Program-made: the position numbers and the translations under genes
From: an uncultured Saprospirales bacterium
Lineage (GTDB): Bacteria; Bacteroidota; Bacteroidia; Chitinophagales; Saprospiraceae
DNA length: 64,000 nt
NCBI GenBank assembly: GCA_937926355.1
Contig: CALAZP010000071.1
Location: 3,295-67,294 of the forward strand
Direction: 5' to 3'
Notes under the pieces: model-generated
Database searches by the model: none
The model's input: only the letters and a program-made list of their open reading frames with translations
Told to the model about the DNA's origin: nothing
In this document: piece by piece, positions 26,490-35,673 of the stretch
How positions within the stretch are numbered: the stretch's first letter is position 1
How the letters are laid out: each line of letters begins with the position of its first letter

Positions 26490-26517
26490 CAAATATGAAT
26501 ATTCATTCAGGGACCAA
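26490..26517 (-). promoter_or_regulatory. Candidate promoter of the putative RNA
   Basis: On the minus strand a TTG (26517-26515) and CATATTTG (26497-26490) are separated by 17 bases. This agrees with the Bacteroidota -33/-7 arrangement, with one mismatch in TAnnTTTG. Predicted transcription start is near 26484. Confidence 0.5.
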
Positions 26518-26665
26518 GAAGTACATTTTTTTTATTTACTGTAATTAACTTTTTATTCCCTTTTTACATAAACAATTGATTTTTAATTATTTAGTTTTTA
26601 TGAATAATAATTAAACTGTTTTATATTTATTTTTATTTAATGTATTTTAGTGGCAAAAAGTTTTC

Positions 26666-28108
26666 ATGGCAAGTAAAATAATGGATCAGTTATTGGATTT
26701 ATCTGCCTCAGAAAAAAGAAAGTTTCTCAGTTTTGCAGCATCTCCATACCTCAATAAGCATGAAAAAACTTTAGAATTAGTTTCTCTAATTTTAGAAAGA
26801 GAGGATGCAAGATCAATCACTGAAGATCCACCTTACCTTTTCTCTCTTATCTTTCCCAATACTCCTTTTCAGGAACAACTTTTGCATAATTTATTATCGT
26901 ACCTCAAAAAACTTTACCATAAGTTTATCGCACTAGAACAATTAAATATCCAGAATTACACCGAAGAGCTAAATGCCCTAGAATATAGCTATACACATAA
27001 CCAGTGGGATTTTTTCAACAATAGGTCAAAAGCATTATCCAAAATGCTTTCCAATACATCATCCAAAGATCCCAATTATCATTTCACTAATTATAAGTTG
27101 AATAGCCTTTTGGGTTACCATCAAAGTGCCTTTTATGATAGAACTAAAACCGTCCATTTCCAAGCAATGATGGATCATCTAGATCTTTTTTTCTTGCAGG
27201 AAAAATTAAAACATAGTTGCCACCTCAAGGCAAATATGGATATTGCAAATACTCAATATGAATTGCGACTACTTGACCAGATAATTACTTTTCTGGAATC
27301 AGAAGATAGCCATTACCTAGATGACCCTATCATAAAACTATACTACACCATCTATAAAACAATGGAAAAAGAACTGTCTGAACCTTATTATCTAAAGCTC
27401 CAAGAAATTCTAGCCACTGATCTTTCAAATTACCCCTACGAAGCTACGCAGGATTTATATACCTTTTCCTACAACTACTGTATCAGACAAATCAATGCAG
27501 GTAACGAGGACTTTAAAAGAGAATTATTCCAACTCTATCAAAAAGGACTAAATAACGGACTACTGCTAGAAAATGATATTTTATCCGAATGGGACTATAA
27601 AAACATAACTACCCTTGGATGTAATCTTGAAGAATTCGACTGGACCTTGACCTTCATAGAAAATTTTAAAAATCACCTGCCAAGTAATCGCCAAGAGAAT
27701 GCCTATAATTTTGCTCTGGGGCTATGGAACTTTAGCAAAGGGAGATTTGATGACGCTCTAAATGCTCTACAATTGGTTCAATATACAGACGTTAAATACC
27801 ACATCAGTACTACCTTTTTAACGATAAGAACTTTTTACGAAAAGCAAGATACCGAGGCATTAATGTCTCTACTTGAAACCTTCAGAATCTACGTCATCCG
27901 AAATAAAAAAATACCCACAATAGAAAAAAGAGGGTACAGTAATTTTGTCCGATTTACCAAACATCTTGTAAATCTAGTACATCAACCTTATGCATACTCT
28001 TCTCAAGAATTTCAAAAAAAATTGACTCAGCTTCAAACCAATATTGAAAACACAGCTGAACTCATAAACAAAAACTGGTTATTGAGCGAAATTCTCAAAC
28101 AAAATTAG
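26666..28108 (+). CDS. Helical protein of unknown function (possible TPR-like fold)
   Basis: The 480-residue protein has no signal peptide and no membrane segment. It opens with SASEKRKFLSFAASPYLNKH and is built of aromatic-rich amphipathic helices (YTEELNALEYSYTHNQWDFF, FALGLWNFSKGRFDDALNAL), the latter resembling a tetratricopeptide unit. I have the impression that this type of ~480-residue protein recurs in Saprospiraceae, but no named domain is evident. It precedes lepB by about 30 bases, although lepB has its own -7-like element. A protein-interaction scaffold is the most that can be inferred. Confidence 0.82.
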   Translation: MASKIMDQLLDLSASEKRKFLSFAASPYLNKHEKTLELVSLILEREDARSITEDPPYLFSLIFPNTPFQEQLLHNLLSYLKKLYHKFIALEQLNIQNYTEELNALEYSYTHNQWDFFNNRSKALSKMLSNTSSKDPNYHFTNYKLNSLLGYHQSAFYDRTKTVHFQAMMDHLDLFFLQEKLKHSCHLKANMDIANTQYELRLLDQIITFLESEDSHYLDDPIIKLYYTIYKTMEKELSEPYYLKLQEILATDLSNYPYEATQDLYTFSYNYCIRQINAGNEDFKRELFQLYQKGLNNGLLLENDILSEWDYKNITTLGCNLEEFDWTLTFIENFKNHLPSNRQENAYNFALGLWNFSKGRFDDALNALQLVQYTDVKYHISTTFLTIRTFYEKQDTEALMSLLETFRIYVIRNKKIPTIEKRGYSNFVRFTKHLVNLVHQPYAYSSQEFQKKLTQLQTNIENTAELINKNWLLSEILKQN

Positions 28109-28111
28109 TCT

Positions 28112-28119
28112 TATATTTG
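28112..28119 (+). promoter_or_regulatory. Candidate -7 promoter element for lepB
   Basis: TATATTTG matches TAnnTTTG exactly and lies 21 bases before the ATG at 28141. No -33 TTTG is found at 17-23 bases upstream. It begins three bases after the previous gene's stop. Confidence 0.35.
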
Positions 28120-28140
28120 CCCATCAATAAATTAAAATTC

Positions 28141-29748
28141 ATGGTCGTTCTACTTTTCTTTTTAATCAGTTACCTTTTATTCAGCATTGGCCTATTTTTC
28201 CTTTTTCCTAAAATGGACGAAGCTGGTTGGAAAGGTTTGGTACCCGGACTTAATTTCATGGTATTGAGTAGGTTAACTGGCAGAAAAGAAAGCTACGCGG
28301 CTTGGATGCTTTTTCCAATAGTTAATTTCTTTATTTACGCCTATCTATGCATAGATTTGGTGAGATCCTTTGGAAAATATACTTTTTTACACAGTTTGAT
28401 TGCAGTAGTTGCAGCTCCTATAATCATAGGATTCTTGGCTTTCAATGATAAAGAAAAGTACTTGGGTCCAAGTCACGCTCAAGAAAAAGAGGTTTTAAGT
28501 CAAATTGACGCCGCTAGAGCGGCAAAAGATGAAAGAAAATTAAAAAAACTAATTGCACAAAACCCCTTCAAAAAATCCCCTTTCCGAGAATGGATAGATG
28601 CAGTAGTATTTGCAGTTTTTGCTGCAGCTTTCATTAGAATGTTTCTAATTGAAGCTTATGTTATTCCCACCTCCTCCATGGAGGGATCGCTACTCGTAGG
28701 AGATTTTCTTTTCGTATCCAAGGCCAATTATGGAATCAGAACCCCTCAAACCGTAGCAATGATTCCGTTACTTCATAACAGAATTCCCGGAATTGAATCA
28801 GAATCCTATTTTGAAAAACCAAATTTACCCTACTTCCGATTACCTGCCCTTGAAAAAATAGATCATAATGAGCCTGTAGTTTTCAATTACCCAGAAGGTG
28901 ATAGCGTTTATATTTTTCCCGGCAGGACTTGGAGTATTCACGATTACAAAAGAGGGGCCATACCAGGTCAATTTTCCGCCACTATAGAAAGCGGAAGAAA
29001 ACCTGTTGTTACTCGCCCAATTGACAAAAAAGACCATTATATTAAAAGATGTATTGCATTACCTGGAGATTCCCTCCAAATCATAGATAAGGTAGTATTC
29101 CTAAATGGAAAAGAAGCTCCACGTCCTAGTAATCTACAATTTATGTACCGAGTTCAATTTCCCGGAGGCCCCCTCAATACCTCCAATTGGTCTGACTGGG
29201 GAATATCAGCTGAAGATATTGTAGCACAACCAGGTCCTGGTCTTCTCATTATGGTTTTGAGCGAAGACCAAAAAGCCAAAATTAATGGCATGGATTCCAA
29301 TATCGAAATTTCACCTGTTGATATGGGAGCCCTTAATGAAGAACCTGGAAGATTATTTCCACACGATCCAATACACTACCCCAACTGGACCGTAGATAAC
29401 TATGGACCTATCTATATTCCCGAAAAAGGTAAAACTATCTCTCTGACCAAGGAGAACATTGGCTTTTACAGAAGAATTATCAGCGTCTATGAAAATAATG
29501 ATTTTCAAGAAACGGATCAAGGTTTTGTCATTAACGGACAACCTACAGATTCTTATACCTTCCAAATGAATTACTATTGGATGATGGGCGACAACAGGCA
29601 TAATTCAGAGGATTCTAGGGTATGGGGATTTGTTCCTGAAGATCATGTTGTGGGCAAACCATTGTTTATTTGGTTCTCTACCAAGGAGGGCGAAATAAGC
29701 AAAGGAATCAACTGGAATAGAATTTTTACCTCGGCCAATAAATCTTAA
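28141..29748 (+). CDS. lepB: Signal peptidase I with N-terminal membrane extension
   Basis: This 535-residue enzyme is far longer than the ~320 of E. coli LepB. Residues 1-105 hold about three hydrophobic segments (VVLLFFLISYLLFSIGLFFL and others), followed by a charged linker and a further membrane anchor (DAVVFAVFAAAFIRMFLIEA). The peptidase shows PTSSMEGSLLVGDFLFV with catalytic Ser179, YIKRCIALPGDSLQI with Lys302, and MMGDNRHNSEDSRVWGFVPE. Long insertions lie between Ser and Lys and before the MGDN box. It removes signal peptides of exported proteins. The ATG at 28141 was chosen over an in-frame TTG at 28117, which would overlap the -7 element. Confidence 0.93.
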   Translation: MVVLLFFLISYLLFSIGLFFLFPKMDEAGWKGLVPGLNFMVLSRLTGRKESYAAWMLFPIVNFFIYAYLCIDLVRSFGKYTFLHSLIAVVAAPIIIGFLAFNDKEKYLGPSHAQEKEVLSQIDAARAAKDERKLKKLIAQNPFKKSPFREWIDAVVFAVFAAAFIRMFLIEAYVIPTSSMEGSLLVGDFLFVSKANYGIRTPQTVAMIPLLHNRIPGIESESYFEKPNLPYFRLPALEKIDHNEPVVFNYPEGDSVYIFPGRTWSIHDYKRGAIPGQFSATIESGRKPVVTRPIDKKDHYIKRCIALPGDSLQIIDKVVFLNGKEAPRPSNLQFMYRVQFPGGPLNTSNWSDWGISAEDIVAQPGPGLLIMVLSEDQKAKINGMDSNIEISPVDMGALNEEPGRLFPHDPIHYPNWTVDNYGPIYIPEKGKTISLTKENIGFYRRIISVYENNDFQETDQGFVINGQPTDSYTFQMNYYWMMGDNRHNSEDSRVWGFVPEDHVVGKPLFIWFSTKEGEISKGINWNRIFTSANKS

Positions 29749-29781
29749 ATTCAGGGGACAATCTTTTTTTGGGCAACTTTC

Positions 29782-29813
29782 TTTGAAGTTTGAGCTTATT
29801 TGGATTAATTTTA
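29782..29813 (+). promoter_or_regulatory. Candidate promoter for glgA-glgC
   Basis: TTTG at 29782-29785 and TAATTTTA at 29806-29813 are separated by 20 bases, the spacing of Bacteroidota promoters. The -7 box has one mismatch (final A for G). The glgA ATG follows 20 bases later. Confidence 0.4.
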
Positions 29814-29833
29814 GACATTAACCTCAAACCGCA

Positions 29834-31270
29834 ATGAGAATACTACACATAAGTGCTGAATGCTATCCTGCCGCCAAAGCAGGTGGTATGGGAGACGTAG
29901 TCGGAGCACTTCCTATTTACCAGAATAGAAAGGCTCATTTATCTGAAGTGGTCATACCCAAATATACATTACCTTGGTTGGAAAAGGCCTCATTCAAAAA
30001 GGTACTCTCCGGCAAATTTAGACAATGGAACACCACTATCCATTTTGAAGTCCAAAAAGTAGCGGAGGATACTTTGCCCTTCACCTTATACACCATAGAT
30101 ATTCCTGGCAAATTTGATCGATCTGGAATTTATGGCGATCCACAGGAAGGCTGGTATGAAGATGAACCAGAAAGATTTTTGGCGTTCCAAGCAGCAGTTC
30201 TTCACTGGCTTTTAAAAGAAAAAAAGAAACCAGATATCCTTCATTGTCACGATCACCATACTGGACTCATTCCTTATTTGATTAAGAATAGTCCTCTATT
30301 TGACAACCTTAAAGACATTCCGACTATATTCACCATCCATAATGGCGAGTATACTGGTGCTTTTGAATGGGAAAAATTGCCCTTACTTCCCCCAACTGAT
30401 CCCAAAAGTCATGGGCTTTTAGATTGGAATGGGCAAATTCATCCTTTGGCTTCCGCTATAAAATGCGCTTGGCATTTTACCACCGTTTCTCAGTCCTACT
30501 TGGAGGATATTATGGAGACCTTTCATGGAATGGAAGAATTATTGCGAAAGGAACGCACCAAAGCCACTGGTATTCTAAATGGTATTGATGTAGATGTATG
30601 GAATCCGCAGAAAGATATTTATCTGAGCCATCCTATGAAGGGGAATGATTTAGAACTTTTCAAAAATGAAAATAAAAAAGCCTTATTAAATCGTTTTAAT
30701 TTCAATCTCGATTATCCTGTCATTACTTTTATTGGAAGATTGGTAAAGGAAAAAGGAGCTGACTTATTACCTGACTTATATCAAAGAATGATGTATTCAG
30801 GAGTTAAAGTAGCTTTTTTGGTGTTAGGTAGCGGTCAATCTGAAATTGAGGAAATTTTTCTGGAATTAAAGAAAAAATACCCAGGAAGATTTGACGTACA
30901 TATTGGATATGACGAGGAATTGGCTCACCAATTATATGCTGGATCAGATTTTATTATGATGCCTTCCAGGGTGGAACCCTGTGGCCTCAATCAAATGTAT
31001 GCCATGCGTTATGGAACCGTCCCCATTGTAAGAGCTATTGGCGGCCTAAAGGATACAGTTCCAGATATAGATGATGTTAGAACAGAGGGGAGAGGGATTC
31101 AATTTACCTACTTTAACTTGGACGATGCAGCGCTTGGCATCTACAGAGCAGGGAGATTATATATGCAAACAGAACGATTCAAAGATTTAAGAGAAAAATT
31201 AATTAAAATAGATTTCAGCTGGAATACTTCAGCTGAAAAATATTTACAGATTTACAAACAATACCTTTAG
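29834..31270 (+). CDS. glgA: Glycogen (starch) synthase, GT5 family
   Basis: The 478-residue protein begins MRILHISAECYPAAKAGGMG, with the KxGG ADP-glucose-binding motif, then GDVVGALP. It has DILHCHDHHTGLIPYLI, TIHNGEYTG and FIGRLVKEKGADLLPDL, with the C-terminal PSRVEPCGLNQMYAMRYGTV. It adds glucose from ADP-glucose to alpha-1,4-glucan. It sits four bases before glgC, so the two make the ADP-glucose route of glycogen synthesis. Branching enzyme and phosphorylase are not in the window. Confidence 0.95.
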   Translation: MRILHISAECYPAAKAGGMGDVVGALPIYQNRKAHLSEVVIPKYTLPWLEKASFKKVLSGKFRQWNTTIHFEVQKVAEDTLPFTLYTIDIPGKFDRSGIYGDPQEGWYEDEPERFLAFQAAVLHWLLKEKKKPDILHCHDHHTGLIPYLIKNSPLFDNLKDIPTIFTIHNGEYTGAFEWEKLPLLPPTDPKSHGLLDWNGQIHPLASAIKCAWHFTTVSQSYLEDIMETFHGMEELLRKERTKATGILNGIDVDVWNPQKDIYLSHPMKGNDLELFKNENKKALLNRFNFNLDYPVITFIGRLVKEKGADLLPDLYQRMMYSGVKVAFLVLGSGQSEIEEIFLELKKKYPGRFDVHIGYDEELAHQLYAGSDFIMMPSRVEPCGLNQMYAMRYGTVPIVRAIGGLKDTVPDIDDVRTEGRGIQFTYFNLDDAALGIYRAGRLYMQTERFKDLREKLIKIDFSWNTSAEKYLQIYKQYL

Positions 31271-31274
31271 TCTT

Positions 31275-32549
31275 ATGGTCAATAAAATGATGGTTTTGAT
31301 ATTAGGTGGTGGCGCAGGTACTAGACTATTTCCTTTAACTAGTAAGCGATCTAAACCTGCTGTTCCAATCGGAGGAAAATATCGTTTGATTGACATTCCT
31401 ATTTCCAATTGCCTCAACTCAGGTCTCAGAAGGATGTTTGTGCTTACCCAATATAATTCTGCTTCATTAAATAAGCACATCAAGAATACCTACCACTTCG
31501 ATCATTTTAGCAGAGGGTTTGTAGATATTTTAGCAGCCGAACAAACCCCTACTAGCGGAGACTGGTTTCAGGGTACAGCCGATGCGGTTCGCCAATCCAT
31601 GCATCATTTGAAAAATCAAGATTTTGAATACATCTTGATTTTATCAGGTGACCAACTTTACCAGATGGATTTACAAGGTTTCGGACAATTTCATATAGAT
31701 CAAAAAGCAGAAATCACTATTGCTACTATTCCTGTAGTGGCCAAAGATGCTACCGGATTTGGAATTCTAAAAGTGAATGAAAAAGGACTAATAGATAGTT
31801 TTATTGAAAAACCTTCCCCTGAAAAATTAAAAGGCTGGGAATCTCCAGTAGCTTCCAAGTATGCCAAAGAAAATAAGCACTATCTCGCCTCTATGGGGAT
31901 CTATATTTTCAACAGAAAAACTCTTGAGAATTTATTCAAAGAAGATGCTGGCTCCATAGATTTCGGAAAAGAAATCATTCCTAATGCAATTCATTCAGGA
32001 AAAAAAATTGCCAGCTATAATTACGATGGATATTGGGAAGACATCGGAACCATCAGGTCTTTTTTTGAAGCTAACTTAGCACTCACTGATAAGGTGCCCG
32101 CCTTCAATTTATTTGATAATAAAGCCGCTATATATACCCGACCGAGATTATTAGCTCCGTCCAAAATATTTGGGACGGTATTCAGACAAGCCGTTGTCGC
32201 CGAAGGGTCTATCATTCACGCCAAAAGCATCGAAAGAACTATAGTGGGAATTCGATCTAGAATTGGAGAGAACACCGTTATATCCAACACTATTATAATG
32301 GGAAATGACTATTATCAAACCTTGGATGAAGTCACTAAATCCACCAAGAAGAAACCTTATATGGGTATAGGTGAGAATTGCTATATCGAAAACGCCATAA
32401 TCGATAAAAATTGTATGATAGGTGATCAGGTTACTATTAGGGGAAGTGCCAATTTAAAAGATCAAGAAACCGATACCTACACCATTAAAGATGGAATTGT
32501 TGTCATTAAAAAAAGAGCTATTATTCCATCTGGCTCAAGAATCGGATAA
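31275..32549 (+). CDS. glgC: Glucose-1-phosphate adenylyltransferase
   Basis: The 424-residue protein has the nucleotidyltransferase motif VLILGGGAGTRLFPLTSKRS and KPAVPIGGKYRLIDIPISNC. It also has IEKPSPEKLKGW, SMGIYIFNRKTL and GYWEDIGTIRSFFEAN, and a C-terminal left-handed beta-helix (MGIGENCYIENAIIDKNCMI). It makes ADP-glucose from ATP and glucose-1-phosphate. It follows glgA after four bases. Two alternative in-frame ATGs occur at the start; the first is used. Confidence 0.97.
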   Translation: MVNKMMVLILGGGAGTRLFPLTSKRSKPAVPIGGKYRLIDIPISNCLNSGLRRMFVLTQYNSASLNKHIKNTYHFDHFSRGFVDILAAEQTPTSGDWFQGTADAVRQSMHHLKNQDFEYILILSGDQLYQMDLQGFGQFHIDQKAEITIATIPVVAKDATGFGILKVNEKGLIDSFIEKPSPEKLKGWESPVASKYAKENKHYLASMGIYIFNRKTLENLFKEDAGSIDFGKEIIPNAIHSGKKIASYNYDGYWEDIGTIRSFFEANLALTDKVPAFNLFDNKAAIYTRPRLLAPSKIFGTVFRQAVVAEGSIIHAKSIERTIVGIRSRIGENTVISNTIIMGNDYYQTLDEVTKSTKKKPYMGIGENCYIENAIIDKNCMIGDQVTIRGSANLKDQETDTYTIKDGIVVIKKRAIIPSGSRIG

Positions 32550-32563
32550 AGACGGTTAAGAGG

Positions 32564-33637
32564 TCACTGCTTGCAGATCATAGAGAGCACGTCATCATAC
32601 CAATTGATCATTGCTATTTCCTTAGCTTTAGATAAGTTTTCACAAGCCTCTACAAATCTGTTTTGGTCCAACATGATTTGTCCCCTAAAAATTAAAAACT
32701 CAGCATTATCAGGAAATTCAAACAAAGCACTGTCTATTTTAAGTAGAGCGTTATCAATATCACCCTCTTCCAAAAGAGAACCAGCTTCAGCTGCCCAATT
32801 ACTGGCAACCGTATAGCCTTCATTAATAGCATTACAATAAATAAAATCTGGTCTAAAGTTAAGGCTGAGGGTTAAAGAAGAGGGAACCGCTCTCCCTTCA
32901 TAAGTTGCAGGTATCCAGTTACCATAGGTGTTGGTAACTGTTTGAATTCCCGCATTCCAGAAATCAAGTCCGAGATTGGAGTAATCCACCAGATCCAAAA
33001 CTCTAACATTTCCGGTAGCTTCAACAATTATTTCGATATCAATTTTCCCAACCTTACAGCTTTCTTTAGCAGACTCTGGATAAACCAATTGCTCGTCTAA
33101 AAATTGCGTTAGACCCTCTGCCCCGCCTTCAAAACCTAGTGGGGTATCAAAAGAAGTATATACCGTATCTCCATCCCTAAGCTCATAAGGAGGAGCTTCT
33201 TCTAATTTGAATTTTACGGGTAAAGTAATACTAGATCTGACGATTTTGCCTTCATTTTTAGCTGGAATCCATTGAATACCACCTGTTTGAAAAAGATCCA
33301 GCACTCTCAACACCTCTTCGCCACAACCTCCCTCTACATTGCGCAATATTTCTTTTCCCGAAAGGGATCCGTCTTTTTCTACTACAAATCTAACCACAAC
33401 GGTTCCTTCGTGTCCTTCTTGACTGGCTAGAAGAGGATACGTGACATTTTGGTAAACAAATTGCAGCAATAATTGCTGGGCACATTGGTCTCTTTCTTCT
33501 TTTGACAGGGTAGTATCAGCACATGGACTCAACATAGCTGCTTGTTCCACTACCTGATAAATAGTAGTATCTTCACTTTGAGCCACCACCCATGTCCAAG
33601 ATAAAGTTAGAATAACGCTAACGATAAATGATTTCAT
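32564..33637 (-). CDS. Exported protein with two TonB C-terminal-like domains
   Basis: This 357-residue protein has a cleavable-looking signal peptide (SFIVSVILTLSWTWVVAQSE). Two TonB_C-type units follow. The first has LASQEGHEGTVVVRFVVEKD and GIQWIPAKNEGKIVRSSITL. The second has YPESAKESCKVGKIDIEIIV and NTYGNWIPATYEGRAVPSSL. A C-terminal TPR-like helical part follows (NALLKIDSALFEFPDNAEFL). No long proline-rich spacer or membrane anchor is present, so it is probably not a working energy transducer. A periplasmic adaptor role is more plausible. Its stop is 14 bases from the glgC stop, convergent. Confidence 0.85.
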   Translation of the reverse strand: MKSFIVSVILTLSWTWVVAQSEDTTIYQVVEQAAMLSPCADTTLSKEERDQCAQQLLLQFVYQNVTYPLLASQEGHEGTVVVRFVVEKDGSLSGKEILRNVEGGCGEEVLRVLDLFQTGGIQWIPAKNEGKIVRSSITLPVKFKLEEAPPYELRDGDTVYTSFDTPLGFEGGAEGLTQFLDEQLVYPESAKESCKVGKIDIEIIVEATGNVRVLDLVDYSNLGLDFWNAGIQTVTNTYGNWIPATYEGRAVPSSLTLSLNFRPDFIYCNAINEGYTVASNWAAEAGSLLEEGDIDNALLKIDSALFEFPDNAEFLIFRGQIMLDQNRFVEACENLSKAKEIAMINWYDDVLSMICKQ

Positions 33638-33664
33638 AAATACCTCTATCTAATTAAACCTCCA

Positions 33665-34921
33665 TTAAAGACTAGCTGCAATTTTCTCTACTTCGTTCCA
33701 TACCCTAAAGACGTTGGCCGAACAAATCTTTTCAATATCCTCTTCCGTGTACCCTCGCTTTAACAATTCAAAAATCAAATTGGGATACTGGGAAACATCC
33801 TTTAGTCCGGTGGGAAGAGAATCCCCTACGCCGTCAAAATCTGAACCAATTCCGACATGGTCGATTCCCGCCAAAGCCACTACGTGATCAATGTGATCTG
33901 CCACCATTTTAACATCTGAGTATAGGGCAGGATGCTCTTTTTGGAAAGCTTCTATCACTGGTTTCGCCGCTTCGTCAGTATAGGTCAACCCAGCATCGGA
34001 TAGCTGCGTCCGCAACAACTCCCTAAGAGAGTCTCGCTGCTGAGCAATGGCTCCATCCAAAAAGGTAGAACCAAAATTTATTTGAATCACTCCACCTTTT
34101 TCACCTAAGAGTTTGATCATATCGTCATCCATATTGCGCTCAAATCCTGGCGTAAATTTCCTGCAAGAAGAATGAGAAGCAATAGCAGGAGCCTTACTTA
34201 ATTCCATCACCTGATAGAAGGTTTGGTCGCTTACATGCGAAATATCCACCATAATACCCACTCGATTCATCTCCTGAACCACCTCTCTGCCAAATTCAGA
34301 CAAACCTCCCCAAGTTCCCGTCGTATCATAAGACGAATCACAAATCTGATTATCCGTGGCATGCGTTAAAGTGATATAGCGAATCCCTCGCTCGTGAAAA
34401 TACTTCACATTGCTGAGGTCGTCCTCGATAGGAGCCCCATTCTCCATCCCCATAGGCAAAGAAATTAAGCCTTCGGCAAAATAGCTCTTCACCTCCTCAG
34501 GAGAGGTGGCTATTGCAAAGTTGGTGGGATGCGCTTCAGCTATACCGGTAACCATATTAATCAGAGAATCCGCAAATTCTTTAGCACCTCCCGATACCTG
34601 GTAAGAAGATGGGATATATATAGACATAAAAGGTGCATCTAATCCACCTGCTTTAGCTCTTTCATAATCAAAATCTCCCTCATCTGTAGCAATAGGGATT
34701 CCGAGAAATTCCTTGGTCAGTCTAAAATTTTTCACCTTTAACCGGTAAGGTAAATCTACATGACCATCCGTTAAAATAAACTTATGGGCTAAGGCTTTTG
34801 CCTCTACCATCAATTCTTCGTCTGACATTTCAGAAAAATCTCTATTATTTTTTTCCTGCTGGCCGCATGCTGCTAGAAAAACAAATACTAATAGAGTTAA
34901 AATATGCTTCATGGTTATCAT
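33665..34921 (-). CDS. Membrane dipeptidase (M19 family) lipoprotein
   Basis: The 418-residue protein has a lipoprotein signal (ILTLLVFVFLAACGQQ). The M19 renal-dipeptidase fold is recognisable: the zinc motif DGHVDLPYR (HxD), the Glu of MENGAPIED, VDISHVSDQTFYQV, IASHSSCRKFTPG and HVGIGSDFDGVGDSLPTGL. It hydrolyses dipeptides, in some members those containing a D-residue, probably in the periplasm. A nearby ATG at 34912 would give a three-residue-shorter signal peptide and may be the true start. It is transcribed together with the downstream TonB_C protein (27-base gap). Confidence 0.94.
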   Translation of the reverse strand: MITMKHILTLLVFVFLAACGQQEKNNRDFSEMSDEELMVEAKALAHKFILTDGHVDLPYRLKVKNFRLTKEFLGIPIATDEGDFDYERAKAGGLDAPFMSIYIPSSYQVSGGAKEFADSLINMVTGIAEAHPTNFAIATSPEEVKSYFAEGLISLPMGMENGAPIEDDLSNVKYFHERGIRYITLTHATDNQICDSSYDTTGTWGGLSEFGREVVQEMNRVGIMVDISHVSDQTFYQVMELSKAPAIASHSSCRKFTPGFERNMDDDMIKLLGEKGGVIQINFGSTFLDGAIAQQRDSLRELLRTQLSDAGLTYTDEAAKPVIEAFQKEHPALYSDVKMVADHIDHVVALAGIDHVGIGSDFDGVGDSLPTGLKDVSQYPNLIFELLKRGYTEEDIEKICSANVFRVWNEVEKIAASL

Positions 34922-34963
34922 TTAAACTTCAAAAATAGGTCATTCTTTTAGTTATAAGAAGTC

Positions 34964-35599
34964 TTAGAGATCAGAAGTCTCCCTTTTACCCATTTTTCTT
35001 TTTCCATATTCCAATTGATACGACAAAGAAAAATGAAATAAATTGGATTCTCGGTACTCCCCTTTCATAAAGTCATCTAGGTATACCCTAAACTTTACAT
35101 TTAAGCCCTCGCTAAATTGGATTCCGGCAAAAGCAGAGGGCAAAAATTTTTGTGTTCTATCGCTAAACCAAGAGGTGTACTTACTTATTTTTTTGCCGTT
35201 AACATATCTCTTTTCTTTGTAATTAAAGGCAAATTCACCCTCGAGTCCACCAAACACAAACGTTCGTTTCCTGAAATTACCTAATTTCACTCCTAAAGGA
35301 ACGCCAATGGTGTATACCCTGCGCTTGACTTTTTCCGAACCCTCCTGCCCGACAAATCCAATGTTTCTAAGACCTAATCCGGTAAACCATCCCAAATTAT
35401 TATTCAAATCAAGGTGCCTATATTGAGATAAGTGAAAAAATAAAGAAGTCCTTACGCCCTCGCTTAAATCTTGCCCGTTGTCATCAATCAAATCGGCAAA
35501 ACCAAAAATAATTTCTCCCCCACCTGTTTTATAAGTAATTTGTCCACTAACCCATATAGGAAAGGAAAGAATTACTAGGGCCAATAAACCTTGTTTCAT
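34964..35599 (-). CDS. Outer-membrane beta-barrel protein, function unknown
   Basis: This 211-residue exported protein has a signal peptide (MKQGLLALVILSFPIWVSGQ). Beta-strand-like segments follow (RTSLFFHLSQYRHLDLNNNL, TGLGLRNIGFVGQEG, GVKLGNFRKRTFVFGGLEGE), a pattern of small barrel proteins. The C-terminus is positively charged (LEYGKRKMGKRETSDL). I recognise no named family. The ATG at 35599 is used; an in-frame TTG at 35626 lies upstream but would put ten charged residues before the signal. It precedes the dipeptidase gene by about 40 bases. Confidence 0.75.
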   Translation of the reverse strand: MKQGLLALVILSFPIWVSGQITYKTGGGEIIFGFADLIDDNGQDLSEGVRTSLFFHLSQYRHLDLNNNLGWFTGLGLRNIGFVGQEGSEKVKRRVYTIGVPLGVKLGNFRKRTFVFGGLEGEFAFNYKEKRYVNGKKISKYTSWFSDRTQKFLPSAFAGIQFSEGLNVKFRVYLDDFMKGEYRESNLFHFSLSYQLEYGKRKMGKRETSDL

Positions 35600-35673
35600 G
35601 GTAATGTTTTTTATTAGTGACGACAAGTTATTCAGAATAGTTGTCTAAAGTGGTAATTTTACGCAAAAAAAGA

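Larger units (their letters stand above)
26156..26665. other. 510-bp intergenic region holding a putative structured RNA
   Basis: This is the longest gene-free stretch of the window. On the minus strand it carries a promoter-like pair (26490-26517), a 10-bp long-range stem (26349-26358 with 26436-26445), a small hairpin (26321-26341) and a strong terminator (26251-26280). The rest, 26520-26665, is very AT-rich; I see no coding frame there and no clear promoter for the gene starting at 26666. Confidence 0.8.
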
